Origin: Roseibium limicola
GTDB lineage: Bacteria; Pseudomonadota; Alphaproteobacteria; Rhizobiales; Stappiaceae
DNA: 64,000 nucleotides
Direction: 5' to 3'
Assembly (NCBI RefSeq): GCF_017313085.1
Contig: NZ_JAFLNF010000001.1
Span: 62,001 to 126,000 of the forward strand
Positions 27,184-36,139 of the stretch are shown piece after piece. Made by a program: the position numbers and the translations under genes. The number at the start of each line of letters is the position of its first letter. The first letter of the stretch is position 1. Under the pieces are notes generated by a model, which did not search any database, had not been told where the DNA came from, and saw nothing but the letters and a program-made list of their open reading frames with translations.

Positions 27184-28557
27184 ATGACTTCCGCCACCTC
27201 CCTCGCCAAGACACTTGCCCAAAAATTTCCCGATGACTTTCTGTTCGGCGTTGCGACTGCAGCCTACCAGATCGAGGGCGCAGCGCGCGAAGACGGCCGG
27301 GGTCCCAGCATCTGGGACGCCTTTTCAAAGATGCCCGGTCGTGTCTATCAACAGCACTCCGGCGATGTTGCCTGCGATCATTATCATCTTTGGGAAGCAG
27401 ACCTTGATCTGATCAAATCGCTTGGCGTAGATGCCTACCGCTTCTCCATCGCCTGGCCACGCGTCCTCCCCGATGGACGCGGTCCAGTGAACGAAAAGGG
27501 CTTGGCGTTCTATGACCGGCTCATTGACGGCATGCTGGAGCGAGGGCTGAAGGTTTTCCCGACCCTCTATCACTGGGACCTACCACTAGGCCTGAGTGGT
27601 GATGGTGGCTGGACTGCCCGTTCAACAGCTGATGCCTTTGCCGACTACACGGACGTCGTCGTCCGTCGGTTGGGCGACCGCTTCGATGCCTTGGCCACAT
27701 TCAATGAACCTTGGTGCATTTGCCACTTAAGCCACCTCTACGGCATTCATGCACCGGGTGAGGCTAGTATTGAAGCCTTTGCAGCCGCCACCCATGTGGT
27801 CAATCTGGCGCATGGAAGGTCGGTCCAGGCTGCTCGTGCTATTCGTCCAGACCTGCCGATGGGCACAGTCCTCAACCTGCATTCTGTCTATCCCCATAGC
27901 GACAGTGCGGAGGACAAGGCAGCAGCAGAGCGGGCATTTGCCTTCAACAACGGCATTTATCTTTCTCCCGTCTTCAAGGGGGAATATGACGCAGGCGTCC
28001 TGGATGCCTTTGGCGACAAGATGCGCATTAAAGCCGGCGACATGGAGACCATCAATCAACCGCTCGACTGGTGGGGCCTGAACTACTACACACCCATGCG
28101 CGTCCAGCATGACGCCACGCCCACCGCCCCCTACCCTCAGGCAAATATTGTGCCTCCGAGCACAGATGTTCCCCTGACGGATATCGGTTGGGAGGTCTTT
28201 GAGACAGGGCTGGGGGATCTAATACGCGAGGTCTATGCGCGCTATGACCTTCCGCCCTGCTATATCACCGAGAATGGCGCCTGCTACAACGACGAGCCGG
28301 TTGATGGCACAATTGCCGATCAAAGGCGGATCGACTACCTCGACAAGCATCTTGCCGTGGTCGCCGAAACCGCCTCGACCGATATTCCGCTCAAAGGTTA
28401 CTTCCTCTGGAGCTTGATGGACAATTTCGAATGGGCGGAAGGTTACAAGATGCGCTTCGGCATCACTCATGTCGACTATACCACCCAAGTCAGAACCCTG
28501 AAGGACAGTGCGCACTGGTATCGGGCTCTCGTTGAAGCGCATAAGTCCGGTCGCTGA
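27184..28557 (+). CDS. Glycoside hydrolase family 1 beta-glucosidase
   Basis: A 457-residue cytoplasmic GH1 enzyme that splits beta-glucosides or related disaccharides with retention of configuration. The start has the family opening FPDDFLFGVATAAYQIEGA. The acid/base glutamate is E175 in TFNEP and the nucleophile is E363 in YITENGA. The sugar-binding WSLMDNFEWAEGY is also intact. There is no signal peptide, so the substrate must be imported. No sugar transporter adjoins it; the TRAP genes next door normally carry organic acids. The start is ATG with AGGGA upstream. Confidence 0.95.
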   Translation: MTSATSLAKTLAQKFPDDFLFGVATAAYQIEGAAREDGRGPSIWDAFSKMPGRVYQQHSGDVACDHYHLWEADLDLIKSLGVDAYRFSIAWPRVLPDGRGPVNEKGLAFYDRLIDGMLERGLKVFPTLYHWDLPLGLSGDGGWTARSTADAFADYTDVVVRRLGDRFDALATFNEPWCICHLSHLYGIHAPGEASIEAFAAATHVVNLAHGRSVQAARAIRPDLPMGTVLNLHSVYPHSDSAEDKAAAERAFAFNNGIYLSPVFKGEYDAGVLDAFGDKMRIKAGDMETINQPLDWWGLNYYTPMRVQHDATPTAPYPQANIVPPSTDVPLTDIGWEVFETGLGDLIREVYARYDLPPCYITENGACYNDEPVDGTIADQRRIDYLDKHLAVVAETASTDIPLKGYFLWSLMDNFEWAEGYKMRFGITHVDYTTQVRTLKDSAHWYRALVEAHKSGR

Positions 28558-28573
28558 ACAGAATACAGCGACT

Positions 28574-29479
28574 TCAGGCCGCGTCCTGTTTGACCTTCTG
28601 GCCACGCCACAAGATGAACAGGCCCGCTACCACGATCAACAGGCAGCCGACAATCATCATGCTGTCCATGTCTTCGCCGAAAACAAGGACACCAAGCCCA
28701 ACCCCAAAGAGCAGACGCGTATAGCGAAAGGGTGTGACGCTGGCCACTTCTCCCGTCCGCATCGCTTTCATCAGGGCGCTGTAGGCGAGCACACCACAAC
28801 CCACGGCCGCAGCAAAGGCGGCTGAGGCAGCGCTGTCCGGAACGGCCCAAGGAGCGCCCTCCCAAACAGAATAAGCCAGTCCAGCAACGCAGATTGTCAG
28901 AAAGCCGTAAAACCCAAGTGCATTGGTCGAAAGCGCCGCAGGGGCAGCCCGGCTGGCCAGATCCCTGCCGGCAAATCCGATCATGCCGACAACAGCCAGA
29001 ATGGACAGAGGCGAAAAAGCCTCGGCGCCCGGCTGCAGGACAATCATCACGCCCAGCAGCCCAATCGCGATTGCTGTCCAGCGGCGCCAACCTACCGTTT
29101 CCCCGAAGACCAGCGCTGCCCCCATGACAACCACAATCGGCGTCGCCTGCAGAATGGCCGTCGCCGATGACAGCGGCGTCAAGGCCAGGGCAAGCACGTA
29201 AAACAGCCGTCCGGTGAACTCGAAGACGAACCTGATCAGCATCGGTGGTGAAACCACATCCCGCGTAAACAAGCTTTCTCCGCGGATCAAAGCCAAGACG
29301 GCAAAGGCAACCGCCCCGCCCAGGCCGAAGATCAACAGCACTTCACTAGCTGGCAGAACTGCCGCAGCCCCCTTGATAAAGGTGTCTTCAAGCGCAAACA
29401 GCCCCATGGCCACGACCATGAACAGACTACCAACGATATTGGCCTTTTGCGCGGGCGAGCGGAGCAGTTGGCTAGACAC
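28574..29479 (-). CDS. EamA/DMT-family transporter
   Basis: About 301 residues with ten hydrophobic segments in two EamA repeats, including FALEDTFIKGAA near the N-terminus, SSATAILQATPIVVVMGAAL and FGVGLGVLVFGEDMDS near the end. Such proteins export metabolites or amino acids; the substrate is unknown. The first hydrophobic helix begins MVVAMGLFAL, so the start is nearby. A GTG at 29479 is chosen over a TTG at 29512, with no strong ribosome site at either. It lies 62 bp after thyA and may share its transcript. Confidence 0.85.
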   Translation of the reverse strand: MSSQLLRSPAQKANIVGSLFMVVAMGLFALEDTFIKGAAAVLPASEVLLIFGLGGAVAFAVLALIRGESLFTRDVVSPPMLIRFVFEFTGRLFYVLALALTPLSSATAILQATPIVVVMGAALVFGETVGWRRWTAIAIGLLGVMIVLQPGAEAFSPLSILAVVGMIGFAGRDLASRAAPAALSTNALGFYGFLTICVAGLAYSVWEGAPWAVPDSAASAAFAAAVGCGVLAYSALMKAMRTGEVASVTPFRYTRLLFGVGLGVLVFGEDMDSMMIVGCLLIVVAGLFILWRGQKVKQDAA

Positions 29480-29541
29480 GAGAGATCCAAGGCAGGAAGG
29501 GAGAGACAACAAAATGGATCACAGGCCTACTCCCTTCTCCC

Positions 29542-30336
<795 letters not shown>

Positions 30337-30544
30337 GCGGCCGCTCCCTAACTATTCAGTCTCGATGCTCAAAGCTGGCGCATTCTGGCGACATGAGGCC
30401 AACTTGAACAGGCGCCTGTTTGGTCGTTTCCGTGTCGTCCCCAGCCAATTGCCTCACCATTCGACCTAGCATCCGTCCCCAGAAGCCAAGCCAAATTTAA
30501 CTGCCCCCTCTTTCATTTGCCGGAACATCAGCCTATATCAGGCG

Positions 30545-30880
30545 TGCCGGCCTGTCCGGATATGGCGATAAATGGTCAGTGAAATAAACCTATCGGACCC
30601 GGGGGCGGTACCCGGCGCCTCCACCCAAGCGCATTGAATTGCAAGGCCTTGCAAACAGTGCGTTTCGGCGGGGGCGAAATAGGATCGACGAGGGCGTAAA
30701 GACTGTGCTTTTGCTCGGTATTGTACCACCGTTATCGGGCTACTTTTGTAGTTGCAAATGACAACTATGCTATGGACAACGCTGTCGCTGCGTAATGCAG
30801 TGCCGGTAGTCCTTAAAGCCCTACTGGGTTAGCACCTGTAGGCGGGGTTCGGAGGCACCTGGCAACAGAAGCCTCCACTC
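30545..30880 (+). ncRNA. ssrA: Circularly permuted two-piece tmRNA (alpha type)
   Basis: tmRNA rescues stalled ribosomes and tags the unfinished protein for proteolysis. The acceptor piece comes first: T-arm CCGGG, loop GGCGGTA, CCCGG, then CGCCTCC (30616-30622), A and CC. The coding piece starts GGGGGCG at 30670, pairing with CGCCTCC (one G-U) to make the acceptor stem. The segment between folds on TTGCAAGGCCTTGCAA (30639-30654) and should be removed. The resume codon GCA is at 30754, giving tag ANDNYAMDNAVAA and TAA (30793-30795). A hairpin GGAGGC/GCCTCC (30851-30876) closes the 3' end. This permuted order is the known alphaproteobacterial form. Outer ends are estimated to about 20 bases; no protein gene overlaps it. 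Confidence 0.95.
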
Positions 30881-31135
30881 ATTTCCTTATTTCAAAGACA
30901 TGATCGACCCGAGATATCCTCTGGCTCTCCACGCGTATTCATTGCGATGCGTCTGGAAGCATTTTCAATCAACGATCTTCAGCAAACTTTTGCGATTTCC
31001 CGCCAATATCAGGGACAGACCAGCTTTTGCCCACTATAAGGAACCTTGGAGCAAGCCAAGACTTTCCTTTTCAGCTTCAACACGGCAAGCTGCTCCAGAT
31101 TTCGACCGATTCCGTTCCACGACGATGAAGAGAAG

Positions 31136-31702
31136 ATGGCAGAAGACCTCCTCCGATATGACATTCTGATCCAGGACGCGCTCCGCGGCGCGGTCAAGAA
31201 GATTCTGGCCGAGGTCAACCGCACTGGTTTGCCAGGCGAGCACCACTTCTATGTGGCTTTCGAGACCACCGCCCCTGGCGTGCGCGTTTCTCAGAGACTG
31301 AAGGAACGCTATCCGCAGGAGATGACAATCGTCCTCCAGCACCAGTTCTGGGATCTCAACGTCGGCGAACATGCTTTCGAAATCGGCCTGTCCTTTGGCG
31401 GCGTGCCTGAAAAGCTCGTTGTCCCCTATTCCGCGATCAAAGGCTTCTTTGATCCGTCAGTTCAGTTTGCGCTGGAGTTCGATCCGGGCAAGACGGCAGA
31501 AGAATTGCCGGAAGAGCTGCTGGAAGCGGTTGAAGAGCTGGCCCGCGCCGAGCAGGAAGCGGACGCAACCCTTGCCAACGCCACACCTGTGGAAGCCAAG
31601 CCCGTTGATAAGACGGAAAGCGAAGAAATCGCGGCCAATGCAGAAAAAAGCGACAACGGCGGTGAAGTCGTGTCTCTGGATGCGTTCCGCAAGAAACCCT
31701 GA
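31136..31702 (+). CDS. sspB: SspB-family adaptor for ssrA-tagged proteins
   Basis: A 188-residue protein of the alphaproteobacterial SspB type. SspB tethers ssrA-tagged proteins and hands them to ClpXP. The N-terminal 120 residues are the folded substrate-binding domain (MAEDLLRYDILIQDALRG, FYVAFETTAPGVRVS, FGGVPEKLVVPYSAIKGFFDPS). A flexible acidic linker rich in E, A and K follows, ending in VVSLDAFRKKP, which is probably the ClpX-docking tail. The ATG at 31136 has GAAGAGAAG upstream; the longer open frame from 31046 lacks support. It lies 256 bp downstream of ssrA on the same strand, so tag and adaptor genes are neighbours. Confidence 0.93.
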   Translation: MAEDLLRYDILIQDALRGAVKKILAEVNRTGLPGEHHFYVAFETTAPGVRVSQRLKERYPQEMTIVLQHQFWDLNVGEHAFEIGLSFGGVPEKLVVPYSAIKGFFDPSVQFALEFDPGKTAEELPEELLEAVEELARAEQEADATLANATPVEAKPVDKTESEEIAANAEKSDNGGEVVSLDAFRKKP

Positions 31703-31729
31703 TCCACAACGGTCTCAAGGATTCTTCAG

Positions 31730-31933
31730 ATGACTGCGGAGATCATCAACCTTCGCCAAGCGCGCAAAAGCAAGTCTCGGTCGGATAAGGAACGGCTGGC
31801 CGAAAACAATCGACAGAAGTTCGGTCGTTCAAAAGCGGACAAGAACCTAAGTCAGGTTTCTGACGCGCTTGACCGGTCCAGGCTGGAGGCGCATCGGATT
31901 GAGCGCGCGCCCAGTGACACCGACGACGTCTAA
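31730..31933 (+). CDS. DUF4169 family protein
   Basis: A 67-residue, very basic, hydrophilic protein (TAEIINLRQARKSKSRSDKE, then AENNRQKFGRSKADK), matching DUF4169. No function is known. It follows sspB by 27 bp with CAAGGA before the ATG and is probably in the same operon. Confidence 0.88.
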   Translation: MTAEIINLRQARKSKSRSDKERLAENNRQKFGRSKADKNLSQVSDALDRSRLEAHRIERAPSDTDDV

Positions 31934-31977
31934 GGAACCTTTCCGCACGCCGGTCTAAGACGCCCAGGAGCCTCCTC

Positions 31978-32196
31978 ATGGCGTTGTACAAGCGCTCCGT
32001 CTCTCTCCATGGACATAGAACCAGCCTGGCACTTGAAGGTGAGTTTTGGCAGGTCATTGATGAGATCGCCGAGAGCAAGGTCATGGCTGTCTCGGCCTTG
32101 ATTGCCGAAATCGACGTCGCACGAGATCCAGAGAACTCACTCTCATCCGCCGTGAGGGTCCACGCCCTGACATACGCGCTTCAGAAAAGTTCCTAA
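31978..32196 (+). CDS. Ribbon-helix-helix (RHH_4) protein
   Basis: A 72-residue protein (KRSVSLHGHRTSLALEGEF, FWQVIDEIAESKVMAVSAL) with the ribbon-helix-helix fold of the RHH_4 family, usually a DNA-binding dimer. CAGGAG precedes the ATG. It follows DUF4169 by 44 bp. The target is unknown, and self-regulation of this small operon is possible but not shown. Confidence 0.85.
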   Translation: MALYKRSVSLHGHRTSLALEGEFWQVIDEIAESKVMAVSALIAEIDVARDPENSLSSAVRVHALTYALQKSS

Positions 32197-32210
32197 CCAT
32201 ACCTCCTGCG

Positions 32211-35200
32211 TCAGTTCGTAGAGCGGCGGATTTCCCGAGCGATCAAGTCTTCAACGGTCTGCGGCGGATCGAGAGGTTTCAACGCCCCGTCATCTGTCCG
32301 CCCACTCGCTTCATTGCCGGATTGAGCCTGATTGTCATTCGCTTGCCGCCCGATCACCTGCCGAATTCGATTGGCAAAATCAGCCGCAGTTTCTTCAGAA
32401 GAGATCGGCGAAGGCGTCAATTCGCCCGACTGAGCCCCGTCAGGTCCGGCAGGCGTCTCCGACGCTTCCGGAACAGCATTTCCACCCGAGCTCTCCTCTG
32501 ACGGCGCAGTAGCCTGTGAGGCTTCCTGTTCAGCTTCGCGTGCGGCTTCTTCCTCGGCCTCCCTCGCCCGGCGTCGTCGCTCTTGCGACTGCCGCTTGAG
32601 GTTCCGATCAAGGCTCTGGCGCTCCAGAATTTCAGACTGCAATTTCTCCACTCGCTCCACTTCGCGCTCAAACGCTCGCAAAGTCAGATAAGCCGTGAAC
32701 GGCGCAACGTCTACAGAGCGCACTGGTGCGTCCAATGGGCCATTGAACAACAGTCCAACCTGAGGTTCGGCCCCAATGACGGCTTCGTCACCCGCATCCA
32801 CAGTCAGGGAAAAATCACTATCAAGAGAAAGCTCATTGAGGTTGATCAGAGCGGAACCGAACATTTTGGCGGCTTGCGCATCAACCGCGATATTTCGCGC
32901 ACTGACACGCCCGCCAAGAATACCGAGCGCTGCTTCCAGCGTCTTGAACCGCAAGGTCCCCGCCTGCATATGGCTGAGGAAAACGTTACGGATCTTGGTA
33001 TCCTGCAAATCCAGGCCCGCATCCACCGCACGCATCACCAGAGAAAAGGCTTGCGGGTTGAGCCCACGCAAAGCCCCCTCCGAAACCTTGAGTGTGCCGC
33101 CTCCGGTCAGGCCCGCAACAATGCCTGAGAGCGAGCGCCCAACGCCCTCGAAATCGGCGAGAAGATCCAGGCTTCCCGTTGCAACTGAACGTCCTTCCGA
33201 GGCCCAGACGAGACGTGACAGGTCAGCCGCTTCAAGCTTCAAACGTCCGGAAAGAGCACCTTCGGCTCCCGATCGACGCAACGCCAGTTGTCCACTCAGG
33301 CGGCCGTCCGCATATGTCGCCGTCAGATCGTCCAGTCGCAGCTCGTCCGGCTTCAGCCGAAGGTTAGCCGAGACATTGCCTGCAGCCTCTCCTAGCCCAA
33401 GTGGCATGGACTGGGCCGTTATGTCCAGATTGAGATCCAGCGACGTCAGCAAGGGACGGTCAAAAGCGACGGATGGCCAGACGCTGCTTCCATCGCCAAC
33501 GGAAGCCCATTGGTCTGCTCCAATGACGATTTCACTCAACGACATCAGATCAAGTGCAGAAAGATCGACCCGCCCCTTGAACCGACGCAGCCTTTCTCCC
33601 GTTGATGGCGCTAGGCTGCCTTCGGCATTCGCAGTCAAAGTCACATCGCCAACACGTCCTGAAATGTCCCGGAACGCCAATGTGTCCCCATGGCCGTCCA
33701 GCGCATACCGAAGATCGACCGGGATATCTCCCGCCATCACCGGCATCATCCGTCCCGCAAGCAGGGCAAAAGGAGCCAGATCATCCATCGCCAGGGTACC
33801 CTGAAGGGAATAATTCGCATCCTTGTCTTTTTGCCAGCGCAGGGAACCATCGGCGCTCAGACTTGCGGCTGGAGATGCCGCAGTCATCCGCAACTCGACC
33901 CCGTCATCAGGGCGACCGATGGCTTCCAACGTCACATCGCCCGCCCCAAGCTCATCAACAGGCAGAATTTCAAGGCCAATCTGTCGGAGGATCTGCCCGC
34001 CGTCAGCGCTCTTGAGATCGAGTTTCATGTCAAGGTCGGCGTTGCGCCATGCGTCCACCCGCCCTTCAAACGAACTCCGCAGCGTCGTCTCGACACCGCC
34101 AGCCGTCCCCGAAAGATCGAACTGCAGGCTACTGCCCTCAGCCGTTCCGCTTCCCTTGAACTCGCCTTCAAACTCCGCAGGCACCAGATATTCCGAAGCT
34201 CGCTCCAACCGCGCCAGCAGCCCGGCATCGGGCCAAGCACTGCGCAGAAGCGAAACCAGACCATCCAGATCACTCGCTTTCAGGGACCCCGTCATCGAGC
34301 CGACCGGGGCACTGAACAGGTTCTCCACCCGTCCGGACACATCGACCTCGGCGCCCGCCAGATCTCCGGCGTACAATCTGTCGATCTTCAGGTCGTCATC
34401 AGAAAATGACGCCTGCAAGGCCAGGTCCTTGCCCGCAACGTCGCGCACAATCGCTTCGCGTGCCCGCACCATCAGGGAGACATTGGTATTGTTCCAGAAC
34501 GTTGCCCCCCCGGCAGACGGACCAACCAACCGCAGCATGTCTTCGACCTGATCGATATTCAAACGGTCAGCCACCAGAGACAGACCGAACTCATCCCGAC
34601 CCTGGTGTGGCTTGCGGAAGGAAAGACCGCCCGTGATGACCGCATCGTCCAGTTCAACACGCAAGTTCTCAAGAGCAGCGCCCGTATCCACCAGACTGAC
34701 CCGCCCTTCCAGAGAGATTGGCTGGATTCGGGTCGAGCCGTCTGCATTTTCTCCCAGCCACGCAGCCAGGGCACCGGGCTGCTCGGAGTTCAGCGAAACC
34801 GACCCGCGATAGGAAAACTTGTTGCGAACAACCAGATCGCCTTCAGTCGCGATCGTCGTGCGGCCCGGTATGCGCCCAGCCAACCGGCTGATGTGCCATC
34901 CGCCCGGCCGGGTTTCCAGATCAGCCTTCACTTCCTGCAGCAGTTCCCCACCCGCGACAACGACAGGAATATCAAGACTGATTGTGCCCTTCATGTCCGG
35001 GATTGGGAGACCTTTCAGAACATCGATGACCTTGGCGCTTGCCTCGCTCAGATTCACCGGATCCTGCGGCCCGCCACCATAGATGCGGTCCAGGTCGATC
35101 TGTTTGGCGCGTGCTGTCAGATTGAAATGACGATCCCCCGCGTAGACCATTTCAAGACGACCGTCGAAACCGGAGCGTCGCTCTTGCGGACCGAAGTGAT

Positions 35201-36005
35201 ATTCGCCCTTATCCACCGTCAGATGCGCCGTATCAGCCTCAAACGTTCCATTGGCCGTCCAGACGACCTGAGGCTGATCTTCGCCTTGCTCGATACCCTT
35301 CAGCTGAAAACCACCGTCAAAACGCGGCATGCCTTCAAGTGACGACAAAATGCCGTCAATCGAGGCCGACATGGAAACTTGCCCAGGAGTAATCGTGCCT
35401 TTCACCCGCAAGGCGCCGTCAGCCTGCTTGCGACCGGTCGCAAGCGATAGCGAATATCTCTCGTCCGCGATTTCAACGGGACCATCAATACGGAATGGGC
35501 CGGCAAGCGAGCGTGCCTTCACCGTCAGTTCGGCATTATCCAACGTGTGCGTGATACCGGACCGTGCATCGACAACCGTCACCGCGCCATCTGTGATGGA
35601 AATGTTCTCGAACGCCACATCATCGGCTGCGATATCGGCAAGCGCTCCACCGCTTTGCATCGCTGTCAGCCAGTCAGGTCGCCCGTCCTCATCCAGGGAA
35701 ATGGTCAGATGCGGACGATCCAGCGTCATGTCGAGGATGCGGAATTCACCCTTGAGCAGAGGAGGAAGCTCCATGCGGATCTGAAACCGCGAGATAACCA
35801 ACAAAGGATCTTCCGCCCCACCGACGCGCACGTCAGTGAACGTCACTGTCGGTGACGGCAGAATCGACATGTCCGCCTCCCCCAGCACTGTGACCTTGTG
35901 ACCGAGCGCCGCCTCTGCATAGGCTTCGAAACTCGATCTGTAGACTGTCCAGTCGACAAAAAAGGGCGCTACCAGTGCAGTTACCAGCACCAGAATGATC
36001 GCCAT
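32211..36005 (-). CDS. Large AsmA-family protein, probably envelope lipid transport or assembly
   Basis: A 1264-residue protein with one N-terminal membrane helix (AIILVLVTALVAPFFVDW). A long AsmA-like beta-rich periplasmic body follows, with repeated motifs such as GRVEN, GSLKA, LKLEAADLSRLVWASEG and SEGALRGLNPQ. The last 170 residues are a charged, coiled-coil-like tail (EKLQSEILERQSLDRNLKRQ) and a disordered S/E/P-rich end. AsmA proteins are proposed to bridge inner and outer membranes for phospholipid movement. The ATG at 36005 lacks a ribosome site; nine codons upstream, at 36032, a CTG follows AAGGAG at ideal distance and would add the residues NSVFISVG to the helix. The true start may be that CTG. 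Confidence 0.88.
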   Translation of the reverse strand: MAIILVLVTALVAPFFVDWTVYRSSFEAYAEAALGHKVTVLGEADMSILPSPTVTFTDVRVGGAEDPLLVISRFQIRMELPPLLKGEFRILDMTLDRPHLTISLDEDGRPDWLTAMQSGGALADIAADDVAFENISITDGAVTVVDARSGITHTLDNAELTVKARSLAGPFRIDGPVEIADERYSLSLATGRKQADGALRVKGTITPGQVSMSASIDGILSSLEGMPRFDGGFQLKGIEQGEDQPQVVWTANGTFEADTAHLTVDKGEYHFGPQERRSGFDGRLEMVYAGDRHFNLTARAKQIDLDRIYGGGPQDPVNLSEASAKVIDVLKGLPIPDMKGTISLDIPVVVAGGELLQEVKADLETRPGGWHISRLAGRIPGRTTIATEGDLVVRNKFSYRGSVSLNSEQPGALAAWLGENADGSTRIQPISLEGRVSLVDTGAALENLRVELDDAVITGGLSFRKPHQGRDEFGLSLVADRLNIDQVEDMLRLVGPSAGGATFWNNTNVSLMVRAREAIVRDVAGKDLALQASFSDDDLKIDRLYAGDLAGAEVDVSGRVENLFSAPVGSMTGSLKASDLDGLVSLLRSAWPDAGLLARLERASEYLVPAEFEGEFKGSGTAEGSSLQFDLSGTAGGVETTLRSSFEGRVDAWRNADLDMKLDLKSADGGQILRQIGLEILPVDELGAGDVTLEAIGRPDDGVELRMTAASPAASLSADGSLRWQKDKDANYSLQGTLAMDDLAPFALLAGRMMPVMAGDIPVDLRYALDGHGDTLAFRDISGRVGDVTLTANAEGSLAPSTGERLRRFKGRVDLSALDLMSLSEIVIGADQWASVGDGSSVWPSVAFDRPLLTSLDLNLDITAQSMPLGLGEAAGNVSANLRLKPDELRLDDLTATYADGRLSGQLALRRSGAEGALSGRLKLEAADLSRLVWASEGRSVATGSLDLLADFEGVGRSLSGIVAGLTGGGTLKVSEGALRGLNPQAFSLVMRAVDAGLDLQDTKIRNVFLSHMQAGTLRFKTLEAALGILGGRVSARNIAVDAQAAKMFGSALINLNELSLDSDFSLTVDAGDEAVIGAEPQVGLLFNGPLDAPVRSVDVAPFTAYLTLRAFEREVERVEKLQSEILERQSLDRNLKRQSQERRRRAREAEEEAAREAEQEASQATAPSEESSGGNAVPEASETPAGPDGAQSGELTPSPISSEETAADFANRIRQVIGRQANDNQAQSGNEASGRTDDGALKPLDPPQTVEDLIAREIRRSTN

Positions 36006-36139
36006 ACCGACGCTAATAAAGACCGAGTTCAGAACCCTCTCCTTCCGTCCCGCTCAAAGCATCCTTCCACCTTGGTAGTGGAATCGGAGCGAGCATGCAA
36101 AACCTCTATAGAAGTTAGTTTATCACGAGCCGCACGAGA

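Noticed and set aside
30538..30729. 62-codon frame on minus inside the tmRNA gene
   Set aside because: The region is explained by the tmRNA structure on plus; no protein support.
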